A stretch of DNA of 64,000 nucleotides from Scedosporium boydii (Eukaryota; Ascomycota; Sordariomycetes; Microascales; Microascaceae). Where the stretch lies: assembly GCA_002221725.1 (NCBI GenBank), contig NJFT01000171.1, positions 1 through 64,000 on the forward strand, read 5' to 3'. This document shows positions 10,651-22,695 of this stretch, one piece after another. How positions within the stretch are numbered: the first letter of the stretch is position 1; each line of letters begins with the position of its first letter. The position numbers and the translations under genes are program-made. Below the pieces are notes generated by a model that saw only the letters and a program-made list of their open reading frames with translations, was not told where the DNA came from and did no database searches.

Positions 10651-11307
10651 ATGACTGTCAACACCTCTTCGGATCCGTCCTCGGTTCTCCCAGAAGCGAA
10701 ATCCCCAGCAGCCCCACCTCGCGTCCCCCCGCCTTTCGAGCTCACCTTCCCCTCCTCCCTCTCCCCCTGGAACAAATCCGTCCGCCAATGGCTTACCGAC
10801 AATGACAAGCACTTCAGCGGCCTCGCAGTCGGCGCACTCGTCTTCAACCCCTCCGGCCGCATCCTCATAGTCCAGCGCGCCGCACACGACTCCATGCCCA
10901 ACTTGTGGGAGACGCCCGGCGGTGCGGCCGACGAGACAGACGCGACGCTTCTCGAGGCGGCGGCGCGGGAGCTCTGGGAGGAGACGGGCTTGGTGGCGTG
11001 CCGGCTTAGGAGGTCCGTTACGGAAGGGGAGGGGAGGGCGCCCGGGTCCGTGTTTACGAATAGGTACGGGACGAGGTTCTATTGTAGGTTTTCGTTCGAG
11101 GTGGATGTGCTTGGGTGGGAGGAGGTTAGGGTCGATCCGGAGGAGCATCAGGATTATTTGTGGGTTACGGAGGAGGAGGTTAGGTCGGGGAAGGTTGGGG
11201 AGAGGAGTTTTACGATTACGAATAGGCAGATGCAGGCATTGATACTTGAGGGGTTTCGGTTGAGGAGGGTGGAGGGTGGAGAGACGGCGAGTAATGGAGG
11301 AGCATAA
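10651..11307 (+). CDS. Nudix hydrolase
   Basis: This is a single-exon gene of 218 residues. Nudix enzymes cleave a nucleoside diphosphate linked to another group X, often to remove toxic or signalling nucleotides. The Nudix box spans about residues 90-113 (P-G-G-A-A-D-E-T-D, then R-E-L-W-E-E-T-G-L). The catalytic REL-EE core is intact. The first acid of the canonical G-x5-E is Asp, and the loop before Arg is one residue longer than the textbook pattern, a form I recall in other fungal Nudix proteins. The first 40 residues are Pro/Ser-rich and probably disordered. No targeting signal is obvious, so a cytosolic or nuclear enzyme is likely. The substrate (diadenosine polyphosphates, ADP-ribose, NADH or oxidised dNTPs) cannot be told. 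Confidence 0.88.
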   Translation: MTVNTSSDPSSVLPEAKSPAAPPRVPPPFELTFPSSLSPWNKSVRQWLTDNDKHFSGLAVGALVFNPSGRILIVQRAAHDSMPNLWETPGGAADETDATLLEAAARELWEETGLVACRLRRSVTEGEGRAPGSVFTNRYGTRFYCRFSFEVDVLGWEEVRVDPEEHQDYLWVTEEEVRSGKVGERSFTITNRQMQALILEGFRLRRVEGGETASNGGA

Positions 11308-14300
11308 ATGCTTTCACGATGTGATGAGATGGGATTAGAGGGGTCTGGTATGGGATGTAGGGCGCATGACGGATATTGGGTTAAGCCGTTCCTTGACTGT
11401 CCTGTGCGTGGCTGATCGGTTGACGGCATGACGGGTCATCTCTTTGGAGAATTAGGCGGGATGATGTTTTCATCTTTTTATTCGATGTTCCTCTGAATGC
11501 CAACATATCCCTCGTTTCAACAATGAAGTGTGGTTTTCGCAGTTGTGAATCATCCGCTTCCTGGACAGATGGCTAATTACTTCGTATATGAGAACCAACG
11601 AGCTGGTGCGATCAGCAGAGGCTGAAAAGGAGTTGTGATGAAACCGGCTCAGCAACTGATCTGGCCCGTGCGAAGTGTCTTCAAGTCTGATGTCCGTCTG
11701 TCAACGAGCAAACCCGAGGATTCTGATCACTCTGCGGCTCATTTCCTGTTGTCTTCATCTTTGTGTGTTGGGCTTTTCCCCTTCCTTGCTCCGTATCACC
11801 TCCAGGTCTCTTGATTTCCGCCTTTTGATGTTTTTGATGTTTGGGTGGAGTTTCTTTTCTTTGAAGGAATGAGACAGAACCAAAATGAGATCGTGGGCGG
11901 TCCAGATCTGGTTTAGCGACACGGACGAGATCCAGTCAATTTCGATTTCAGGGCTTCTAGAAGGATACTATCGTTTGAGGCCCGAGCTTCTCGACTGGGG
12001 TTGGCACCCAAAACACTCCTCGCTTCGAAGGAGCGTGAATGAGTTCTTGGGTGCCAAGACATTACATGCGTTGTTTTCTGTTTTTAACCATATACGACAG
12101 ACAGTCTATTACCGCAATGGCGACCATCTCCGCAAAGTGAGACTCTATAATAATGCTCCGACTTGTCCATTTGGGGAATCGTTGCCGGAATCAGGTCGGG
12201 GTACATGAGCAGAGGGTCAAATTAGACCAATATCCTTTTCTCAACACTGCACCTGCCGAGGTCAGTCGAGAGTTGCAGATGGGGCAAGAAAAGAAAGGCT
12301 TGGTAGCAGCAAACATAGACAACCCAAGCGACGACGGGAACAGTACATCTGAGGTCACAAACGGTAGCCGTGTTGTATGCGTTGCAACCCTCTCTTCGTC
12401 TTCATCGGGTGAGTGCTGTTGACGACGGATGGTTCAGCGGTTCGGTGTGGACGGCTTAGAGCCAATCGGAGGGATGGGCGGGCAGCTTTGGGGCTTCTTT
12501 TCCTCTTTCTGCATCACAAGCCACGATCATGCTCGCTTCTCGAACCTCCCAACATCGAAGTGAAGGCTTGGCCAGGCTAAGCCAGTTGGACTGGCGGAGA
12601 AGAAATGACTGACAGCTCACTCTGGAGAGGGATGAACCATGAACCATGAACCATGCTTGCCTTACCACTTGAGGCCTATTCTAGTGTTAACGCTTCTCCG
12701 TTAAATGACATTGAGACATGACCGGGCATGTGCGGCCCAACGAAGACAGCTAGTGGATGGTCGAGATCTGAAGCAAGAAAAAAAAAACCATAAAATTTAA
12801 TCCAACAGTACCCTTTCGCATACTCCAGATTGCGCGGTGAGGCCTCTCCGCCGTCGAGGTTCTAATATTCGATAGGCAAAAAGTATGGGCCAATTTGACT
12901 ATTCGATGGCTCCCAGATGGCTTCAGACTTCGAGGGACAGATCTTTCTCTAGATCTAACTTTTTTTTTTTTACCCTTTTTTAAAAAATAATCAGAAAAAT
13001 AATAAAATCTTCAAACGCTCCAAAGTTGGAAAGTGCCGTACTCCCTACAGTCCGGGGAACCCCGGATACTGGGCGCTCCGTGGCAAAGGACGCCACCATC
13101 AATTGATCCTTGTGTGTCAGATGACTTGAATAGTCTCAAGCCTCAAAAAGAGTACAAGAGATCAATGTCGAATTTTCGCCCCCTTGCAGATTGGTGATGC
13201 GTGTTAAATCGAGGCAGAAATACGTCTGGAATACATGGGTTCTGCATTGTCCCTGAGACCAGATCATCAGGTCCGGATGGCAGGAAAATATCTAGGCTGG
13301 CGTGTCTCATTAAACATGACGACATGGATCGTACGGAATCGTGGGAGAGAGATGGTAATGATACACTCCACTACAAGTCCAAACAGAGGATTTAAGCTAT
13401 TTTACGAGGTCGCATTCTGTAGAAACATGACGGTCAGATGAATCGGACTGATCAAATATTTTGCGCCAGAAAAAGACCAAATTAGTTTAGCGGCGGACGG
13501 ATCAAGTCGAGTACGAGATACCACGAGACATAGCGGATTCCTCGTGGTTGGCGTGGTATCGGGTACTACTTCATACCATGCATGGGAGTACAGAGTCGTC
13601 GTTGCTAGCTTGGTGGATCATCCACCAAAGCTTTGAAAACTACGAAAGCTGGATGGCGCTCGTCGTCAGATGTTAGGTGAACCTACTTCGTACTTGGAGC
13701 AAAGTGAAGACACCAAAAACGGAGATTCCACACACAGAACAGGGTGGAAATCCTTAATCTGAGCCTTGGGCAATCCCCACATCCTCGATTTGGAGTGTGT
13801 GGACACTACGTAAATTACGTATGCAGCTGGCAATCTTGGCTTTTCGAGCCCGCCGTAAAGTTTCCCATCACGTCGTCGCATCGTTCCATTTCTGCGTCGC
13901 TTCACCGTCCGCTCCTCCGCTTCAATCTATAAGGCTTGTTAACCACCCCTTGCCTTCTTCACTGCACTTCTAGCACTTCGTAGGCAGCCGGCCTGGCCTG
14001 GCCAATCAATCCCCTCTCACTTCGCGTGGCAACCTACTTCGTGGTGACGTCGAGCCTCGGGAGTTTGTTTGAAGCATGATCTGGATTGAACACGCAAGCT
14101 GCGACCCTCTTCTCTAACCCAACTCGAGTTTCGTCCGTCCTTGGAGCTCACCAGTGCTTATAGGCTGTCAACATGCTGTCATACACCGCATGTCGGGAAG
14201 CCAAGGTTGGTATATTCATTAGGCTCGAGACCCAACAATCCGGTGTGGGTTGGCCTAGTTCTGGTTGTGTCTATTACTTCGCAGAGTTTTGCAAACAGAG

Positions 14301-16686
14301 AGAGGTGCTCTGCTAGTGTGTGTGAGTTGGTCGATGCGTATCCGTAGTTCCATCTCTCAATGCTAGGCTGCTGGCTATCATCAAGTAAAACGATGGCGAC
14401 GTGGAAATAATATAATGCAGCCAGGTCAGAACAGACCAACCAATCTGAGGCGGGACTGTCTCTCCTCGATTTTCTATTTCCTTACAGTCGCATGTTCTTA
14501 TGCTCTTTGAGCGCTTCTCGTATACAAGTAATTGACTCTTGTCTCCGACGATACGTCGACTACAAAGTACGCATAATATTTCTGAACCCTTTGGGAAGCA
14601 CGACGTCTTTTCTTTCCCTTCCTCCAACTCTCTTCTCCCAGGTCTTCAGCCGCCTACTGCTCTCTGCTTCTCTCTTTCCTTCTCTCCTCCCCTTTCGGTC
14701 TCTCTCATTAGTAGACAGAATTGAGTTCACAGGCTCATTGCTGTCTTCCGCCATATTCGCTGTCTTCTGCTCTTACACTCGTGACCCCACGGATCCGCCG
14801 GTACCTCCTGCCCGATAGTTTCCCGCGATTTCCGTGACTTGCGCGTTGCAGCTTGCGACCTTCGAGCTGCGACTTCCTAAACGAAACTTACACTGCTCAA
14901 CAATTTTACGGTTCAATTGTCATGGAAGGAGCTCTCAAGCAAAATCCCCCCGCTCTTGCTCCTGCCGCTTGACCCATCGCCCCCTGCACTTTCCACTGTA
15001 TCCTTCGCCATCTTTCGCCATCTTTTGCTGTCGCCGCCCACTCTTGTAAATTTGGAAGCAGCGTCCAGACATTGGTCTACCCTGACCATTTTTACCATTT
15101 TTCACCATTCCTTTTCCTGCCAACAAGAATCATTGCAACGTCTCTTGTCCCCGTTGAAAAACAAAAACAACCCCGAACTGGGTGACGAGTGATTGCAAAA
15201 CGACCCGACCGCCAAAGAGCACTGGGGAATTAACAAAGTGCGAGGCTGCGAGCAAAGGGAACTACCCAAATTAAACTTGGAACCTGAAGGAACGACCGCC
15301 GCCGCCACCACGCCTTTCTCACGTTGGCTTGGCGAACCGAACCACGCAGCGCCAGGCCTTCTCCATACCGATTTTCTTAGTGTCTTCTCCATCTGTCCGC
15401 CCCGCCCAAATCCGGCGCCGCCGCCACGAGTTCTCGAGTCACGACGAATCCGAACTACTTTAATCGGCCAAGACCCTGTCTGTTCCATTCACCCTAGGCC
15501 CGGATCCTTGATCCCACATCTTAGGCTTCAGTTTGGGCTCGGACTTCATTCAACCAGGCCTATATTTCGACAACCACACCCATCGCCGACGCCGACTTAC
15601 TTGTGTGCGAAGTATTAAGATCAATTGAATCTTTCCTCCCACTAAAATAATTCTAGGACCGTCGCTTGGGCCCCAACGAGCTATTTCCACGCCGGGCACC
15701 TTTCGACATACCGAGCAATTCCAAAAAGCTCTAAATCTTTCCCCACCAAGTGGTTGGGCTTGACCTTGCCAGCTAACCTGGCATCTGGCCTGCTTTCACC
15801 ACGCCAACCATCACCGCTCTTCTGCCCACCTGCAGAGAACCCTGCTCCAGCAGACCCCTCTGGTCTGCTTCTTGCAGCAGGCCTCACAGTCCAATCACCC
15901 ACGAGCTGGTCTTTTGTGCCCACTGGCGGTGTTCACCCATCCTAGCAAAGAAGCAAGAGGTCGGAAAAGCAACAAAAGAGTGGCTTTGTTTTGATGCAGA
16001 CGCACTTGTATGCTGGGTAACACTAGGACACGCGAGCAAGCCTGCAGGCACACACCTACACCTACACGTATCCTCCTCTGCATCCCTTCGCCCTGTATTG
16101 CAGGCAGGAGAAGTACTGCTGTTGACTCACTACGAACTGATCCACTTGAAATTGTAAGTCTAGAATTTTTCGTTTTTCTGCGTTCTCATCCCGTAGCCAA
16201 CCACTTGGCTTTTCTTCTCCCCATTTCGCCTTGCTCTGGCCGCCTATGGTTGCTTGAGGAGTACATCCCTAGGCCCATAAGCTGCTCTATTCTTCTTCCA
16301 TCATCCTTCTATTCTCCCAGACTCTTGCACACTTAGCAGCTCCCTACACCCATCCAGCAGCTCCCCTCCCACCATGGCAACCTAAATCTATGTCTTGTGA
16401 TATCACCACATTCCAGACTTGGGATGCACCATCCCGCATGATTCATATCATTATCTCCATTGTCTCGAGGCTACTCTTTCATACCTCGGGCGTGTCTTTC
16501 ACTCCTTCAAGAGAGACTCATAATGGCCTTGTGAAATGATAATGCTTTTGTGGAATCTGTGGACCTCCCCCCTCCACAACACCTTCACTTCCAATATCTT
16601 CACCCGACACTTCTCCACCTGACAATAGCTCCATTCTTCCTTGATTTTCATTATCCTCGTGGTTACACATTGATAACAATCTCCCC
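11308..16686. other. 5.4-kb gene-free stretch upstream of arrestin
   Basis: No gene is supported. The first part (11.3-13.9 kb) is AT-richer, with T/A homopolymer runs near 12780 and 12960-12990. It has a short ATG frame at 11885-12208 and an overlapping one at 12153-12422 with no recognised family. From about 13.9 kb the plus strand becomes strikingly CT-rich (14580-14720, 15000-15130, 16170-16330 and 16560-16680), which in filamentous fungi usually marks a long transcribed 5' leader. A 141-codon frame at 15193-15618 would then be an upstream ORF, not a gene. TACTTCGTA copies lie at 11578 and 13684, with one-base variants at 13974, 14035 and 14275. Confidence 0.45.
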
Positions 16687-19538
16687 ATGGCAGACGAAGA
16701 CGCTTCGCAGCGCCCGGTCCGGTGGACGTCCTCTGACGGGCATATATTTCGCCGTCAGACGCCTGTGCCTGACCGCTCTTCTTCATCCCCTCATCCCTTT
16801 CCGGATCCGCAAATCCGCCCCCGCTCGAGACGCCGTCGAGTCGTTCGTGTTGTTCGGTTTCCAGCCGGCTACACCCCTAGCGGACATTCACGACCAACGC
16901 CGAGAGTCACGCTTTTGCCTCGAGTGAGTCGTGGCGACCAAACGGTAAAAGACGCCAATCGTCAAAGCAGGAACCACTCTCGGCAACGAGAAGCACGCCG
17001 CCGCCTCCTTGGTGACCGTTACCCCCCTGCCGCCGGAAATCGCCGTTTATCTCACCCGGGACCTCACCGGACGCAGTCTATCCCGCCTCAACCCCAACAA
17101 CGCAGCAGGCAGGGGCTAGCCGACCTTCTGAGAACCCTGCCTACTTACTGGGAGATAGAGAATCACCAATTGCATGAATCCCAGATGACGCGTCCTACTT
17201 CTATGGTCGCTTTGCGACCCCCGTTCAACTATGGCGCCGCCGAAGGTGCCCATGGACTACCACGCCATAGGATGGCATCGGCACGGACGCCAAAACCTCA
17301 TGTCAACACAGATGTCATTCCTATTCACAAGCCCGTTGCCTCAGGTAGCGGCATAACGTGTTCGATTCTTATGGCCGAACCTAATGTGTTTCTATCCGGA
17401 TTCGATCACGACGGCCGCGCGAGACGAGGGAACCGCCCTTCAGGTACGGCGCTGTTACGCGGAAAACTACAGCTTGTCGTGAGGAAGAATGTCAAAATAA
17501 AGGCCGTTCAGTTGAAGCTAGTCGGGAAGACCAGGACTGAGTGGCCTGAAGGAATCCCTCCTCTGAGGATGCAAGAGTGGGAGGAAGAATCACTCCGGAC
17601 TCAGGTCCTCACCTTCTTCGACGCTACTAGCGACGGCTGGCAGACCGAGTACGGAAACCAGTGCTCATTTTCGCTCAAAGATGGAGCCGCCGATCCAGCC
17701 ACCACCCACGTTTCCCTCCGTTCAATACCGCTCGCCCTTGATTCTCCGCCCTTCTCAAGACGCAGCGGCCTAAGCTCCAAGGAGTTGAAGAGACTTGGTC
17801 TGAGGTCTGTACGGGCCCGAAGTCTCGGCCAAGGAGACGCGCCAGTTGCCAGAGCTGTCAACAATTCCAAGGGTTACAAGGTCTTCCGCGCCGGCACCTA
17901 CGAGTACTCGTTCGAACTGCCCATCGACCATCATCAGCTCGAGACGACCAAGCTTCCATTCGGATCGGTTAAGTGGGAGCTTCAGGCCACGGTTGAACGC
18001 CACGGGCCGTTTCGACCAAATCTCCATGGCTCCAAGGAGGTGTCCATTGTGAGGGTCCCTGACCAACTCTCTCTTGAAACGACCGAACCCATCTCCATAA
18101 GCCGACAGTGGGACGATCAGCTTCATTACGATATCGTCGTATCGGGCAAGTCGTTTGCCATCGGCTCTAAGATCCCGATCGCCTTCAAGTTCACGCCACT
18201 AGCCAAGGTCCAAGTCTATAAGATACGTGTGTATCTGGCCGAGTCGATAGAATACTTTACAAACAACCGTATGGTGACTCGTCGCGAACCGGGAAGGAAG
18301 ATCTTGCTTCTCGAGAAGACTGCCGGAAAGCCCATGGACCCTACGCTGGGGGCTGTGCTGAGAACAACGAGCGGTGGCGAAATTTCTTCGAGGGACCGTA
18401 GATCATCCGCCCGGGAGACAGCTTTGACGAGGGGTTCGATTCGGCGAGGCTCTCCATCGACTTCAATGCCCGAGCAGTCGAACAATCTCTTAGGTGACCT
18501 TGATCTAGGGTTGGAAAACTTCTGGGGTCCTACGGAAATCGAAGCAGAAGTTCAGATTCCAACGTGCGAGATGATGAAGAAGGACAACAATCTTATCCTC
18601 CATCCGGATTCTAGTTGGAAAAATGTATCAGTCGATCACTGGATTAGGGTAAGTTGAGAAGAACACTCCTTTCTTTCTCCGTCAGCTGCAAGTGAACGTT
18701 TCATGCTAACCAGAGCTAGATTGTTATGCGCGTTTCTCGAGCCGATCCCGAAGACCCTACAGGAATTAAGCGCCGCCACTTCGAGATTAGCATCGACTCA
18801 CCCGTCACCCTTCTCAACTGTCGCGCTACGCAGGCGAACACGATCCTCCCCGAGTACAGCGGATTTGATCGAGCTTCCTCCTACGTCCAGCGCGCCTGTG
18901 GATGTGCCGACTCGGCGTCGCTCTCTCTTGGGGATGAGCACGTGCCCATCTCTCCACGATTCCCCGTCATGGAGACCCGAGTCCGCAATCCCAACGGTAG
19001 AGCACGGCCACATTCCGCTATTGAACCGATGGCCCACTCCCGCCCTATCCACCTCATCCGTGTGCCGTCGTTTGGCCCTCCGGACTTCGATGCGGATGAG
19101 CCACCCCCGCCTGCAGATGATCATCTGAACAGCATCGACGCCAGCTCTATTCTCACACCCCCACCACGATACGATACTATCATTGGCACCCCTAGCGTAG
19201 ACGGGCTTGCAGACTACTTTACACGTCTGGCTGCATATAGCTACAACAGACGGACATCCGATGGTGATGTTGCCGTGGAGGATGAAGAAGAAAGCCCGGA
19301 GGAAGATGATGATGATTCAGACAGCGACGACACGACGTTGGCCATGGTCGGCCCAACCCGCCTCACCGAGCGAACCGGACGCGTTAATGTCGTGAACCCC
19401 AGGACTCCCGGCGGCGGTCGGGTACCAAGTAGGAGCTTGGAGATTACGAGGCCCGCCGTGGACTTTATTCTTGGGGAGCCGCCGCAGCGAGGAAAGGCGA
19501 CTGGAGAAAGGGGCTCAGCGGCCCCGGTAAACGAGTGA
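16687..19538 (+). CDS. Alpha-arrestin with PPxY motif (2 exons)
   Basis: The exons are 16687-18648 and 18720-19538 with a GTAAGT...CTAAC...TAG intron, giving up to 926 residues. Alpha-arrestins (the yeast ART/Rod1 group, Aspergillus CreD) recruit the Rsp5/HulA HECT ubiquitin ligase to plasma-membrane transporters and direct their endocytosis. The arrestin N-lobe begins around residue 225 (A-E-P-N-V-F-L-S-G-F), with beta-strand sequences such as L-R-G-K-L-Q-L and V-K-W-E-L-Q-A-T-V-E-R. The C-lobe runs about 475-680. A ligase-binding P-P-R-Y is near residue 800 (within T-P-P-P-R-Y-D), followed by an acidic patch (about 850) and a basic tail. The first 195 residues are Arg/Pro-rich and low-complexity. 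Met196 (17272), just before the conserved-looking section, is an alternative start, and the upstream part could be leader. Family confidence is high, start confidence moderate. Confidence 0.88.
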
Positions 19539-20120
19539 AGGATATACCCATCATGACACTTCTGCCATTCTCTTTTTTTTCCCCATCCCATCCAGCCACG
19601 CCCCGTTCTTTTCTCCTTTCTTTTTCCCCGGTTTTGTTTTGTCGTTTTGATATTTCGAGGTTACCCTCTCAGGGACACACACATAGCATAAAAAAAGTGT
19701 TGGTCGGATATAGAAAATGGAGGCAAGTTTTGTACTGGGAGGCAGTTGTTCCCAAGATATATATGAATGTGTCAGTCAAGTGAAAGACGACATGATAATC
19801 AGCATCACAGGCGTTGGTAACAGCATGACCCAAAAAATTCAGACGACAAGGAGGAAATTTTTCATTTTTTTTATTCTTCACTCCTTTTTTTCTTCACATG
19901 TTCCCTTTGTTTCACTCTATTCATGGACCTTGATACCACTGGATTCTTCACACATGTAGAATGGATCTGCTTTTTCTTTGTTCCTTTTCTTTCCCTTTGA
20001 TTGTTAAGAGGCTGGATGAAGAAGATACCCTAGTTTGATCCGGTTTACTTCGTACTCATAATAATATATATATCTATCGGACTTGAAGTGTGCCATATGG
20101 AATAATCTCTATGAAACACA

Positions 20121-20154
<34 letters not shown>

Positions 20155-20160
20155 CAGAGA

Positions 20161-20204
<44 letters not shown>

Positions 20205-20472
20205 GTAAAATAGAGTCCCACAGTTTATCCAAAATGTCAAGAGGTCCCAGGAAATAAAGGAGAAAATGCAAGACATGAAGACATCCATAAAATAAGAGAA
20301 AAAAGGTCTAACAAGATCGCTCACGAATAAGAGAAAGAAAACACATTGACTCTCATGAAACAAAACGAAAGGAATGCCAGGGGTATGACAGAAGAAGACA
20401 GAATAGAAATAAGAATAATGGAGGGGAAAAAAAAAAAAAAAGAAAAGAAAACCGCAAGAAACTCACAGCGCC
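19539..20472. other. Convergent 3' region of arrestin and GTPase genes
   Basis: This contains T-rich 3' UTR-like sequence, one TACTTCGTA copy (20046-20054), the microsatellite listed separately and an A-rich run near 20428-20445. No coding sequence is supported; the repetitive frames here are microsatellite artefacts. Confidence 0.5.
20116..20200. repeat. Compound CA/GA microsatellite
   Basis: A (CA)n tract of about 12 units passes directly into an interrupted (GA)n tract of about 31 units, 85 bp in total. It lies between the 3' ends of two convergent genes. Confidence 0.97.
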
Positions 20473-22695
20473 TTACTTGCCCAGCCCCTCAACCTCTTTA
20501 CCCTTCCATATGGGGTCCTCGGGATCATATCCCACAGACTTAATGATGCCCAAACCTTTTGTCCTCCCCTCGCGAATGAGGATACGCTCTCCGGGACGGA
20601 CGAACTCGGGCCGCTGGACGAAGCGGAAGGCGACGGTGGCCTTGTCGCCGGTGCGGATGTAAGGGCGGTCGACGTCGATGATGGCGCAGGTCTGGGAGAT
20701 GGAGCCGACGTGGAGCATCGCTTGGTAGCGGGTTTTGATGGTGGTGGCGTGGGAGAGGACGAGGACTGTCGTGTGAGACTTTTGTTAGTGGGAACATTTG
20801 GGGAGAAGAAAGGGGACAGGAGATCATATACCCTCTGCGACAAATTCTCGGTAGACTTTCGGAGGGGGCTGTCCCTCTACCTTGGGTAGAACAACCATTC
20901 CCTTCCTCACGTCCTTCCTACGCATACGCTTGAGCGCCAAGGAAGCGGACTGGCCCGCCGACGCGGCGTGCACGGGTATGCGCTTCCTCTCGATGGAGCG
21001 AACTGTCGTGGTGGTGAACTGGCCGATGGAATCCGGCCCAACCAGCACGCTATCTCCGACGTGGACGACGCCGGACTGTACGATTCCCGCGACGACGGTG
21101 CCGACGAAGGGCACGGAGAAGGTATCGTTGACGGTGAACTCGAAGGGCGCTTCGGCGTTGTAATAGCCGTGCGGGGGCAGGATGTTTAAGAAGGTGCGCA
21201 CGAGGTCGAGGTTCTCGCCGGTGACGTTGGAGACCTGGAAGATGGGGGCGATGCGTGGGCTGACCATCTGCGTGGCGGTGTTGATGCAGGTTTCCCGGTC
21301 GCGGATGAAGACGGGGATCTTGCGGGCGCCGGGGCTTTTGAGGATCTTGGTCAGTTGCGAGATGGTCTCCTGCAGGACGTGAGGCGGGCAGATATCAATC
21401 TTGGTAATGACGACCATGACGGGGACGTTGAGAGCCACGGCAATGCCGAGGTGCTCCTTGCTCATGCCGATAAGGCCGTTGTTGGCTGCCACCATGAGTA
21501 GACAGTAGTCTGGGCTGCCGGAGAGCATGCCGAAGACGGTGGTACGGAGGTAGCGCTCGTGGCCCGCGAGATCGGAGAAGGTGATGACCTTGGCGCTGCG
21601 CCTGCCAACTTCCTCCCAAGTAAGCTTACGACCGGGGGTGTCGGAGACGACGACGTGGCCGCCAGCATCGAAGCCGAGGATTTCCATGCCGACGGAGCTA
21701 GTGCGCCCCGTCTCAATCTCGTGCTTGTGGCGGAAGAGATTGACTCGGGCGCTGCCTCTGCCGTCGTCTAGATCTCCTTTTACCAGGACGCCCAGCATCG
21801 AGGACTTTCCAGCATCGACTGGTGAGGAAGAATCACACATTAGAACCCAACCTCTTGTTACTCCGAGCCATGGGGACGAGCTTACCGTTTCCAACGACGA
21901 CAATCCTCGTCTCGATATTCTCGTCCGGGCGGGCTGGGACCTTCCGGATCAATATCTTGCCACTGCAATCCTTATCCTTCTCCGCCTTGACCGCCCCGCC
22001 GCTCCCCTCGACCTCCTCTGGTCCGCCCACGTTCTTCGTATACAGCACGCGGCAAACAGCGTTCAAGCTCTTAGCTGCGCGCTCGAGCCTCTCGTAGGCG
22101 ACAGCCCAGTCATCAGGCGTCAGGCGCATGGAGTCGGCATTGCTCTCGAAGCCGAGGTGGAGGACAGTCTCGCGACCGCCTTCCTCGAGGCGTTTCGACA
22201 CGAAGCGCTCGAGAAGCGGGAGGGACGTCTCCTCGGGACCTAGGAAGATATCCTTGAGGGAGGGGTTCGCAGCGGAGGCGGAGGCGTCGCCGTCGCCGAA
22301 ATCGGCCCACTCGGCGAGGTCGTCGAGGTCGTTGCTAGAGCTGGTCGTGAGGTGAGCCGGAGCTGTGGACGGTACGGGCGCCGGTGACGAAGGGCCTGGG
22401 GCGGCGGTCGGGGCAGCGGAGGTGGCGCCATAGCGGATGGCTTGCTCCTGCTTGGCGGCGTAGTCTGCGAAATCGCTCAGGACCTGGAATGACGTCAAGC
22501 AGACTGTGTGTTAGAGAAGCTGTCGACTGGTGTTTCTAGTAAGAGAAATCTGGGTGGGAAATTTGGAAAGACAAAAAGAAAGCCAATTGGGCCATTAAGG
22601 TACGCTTCACGGGGATTTCTGGATAAGGATCTAGAACATACCGCTTCGGTCTTCCGCTTCTCATGCGGGAGCTGTTTCGTCGTCTTGGTAGTCAT
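20473..22695 (-). CDS. GTPBP1/GTPBP2-type translational GTPase (4 exons)
   Basis: The exons are 22695-22642, 22483-21886, 21818-20832 and 20765-20473, giving 643 residues with all phases consistent. The protein belongs to the EF-Tu/eEF1A-related GTPBP1/2 group, whose animal members act in ribosome rescue and mRNA surveillance. The P-loop G-N-V-D-A-G-K-S-S (about 216-224) is split by the second intron and is restored only by splicing, which strongly supports the model. Other GTPase motifs are D-L-A-G-H-E (G3), T-K-I-D (G4, with Thr where Asn is usual) and S-N-V-T-G (G5). Beta-barrel domains 2 and 3 follow; the fourth exon carries the conserved A-E-V-L-V-L-S-H start and the C-terminal barrel with T-C-A-I-I. 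Residues 20-90 are Ala/Pro/Ser-rich and disordered. It is convergent with the arrestin gene. Confidence 0.92.

Noticed and set aside
15193..15618. 141-codon frame upstream of the arrestin
   Set aside because: It lies inside the CT-rich leader with no family resemblance; more likely an upstream ORF or chance.
20074..20363. Ser-Leu and Cys-Val repeat proteins
   Set aside because: These are direct translations of the CA/GA microsatellite.
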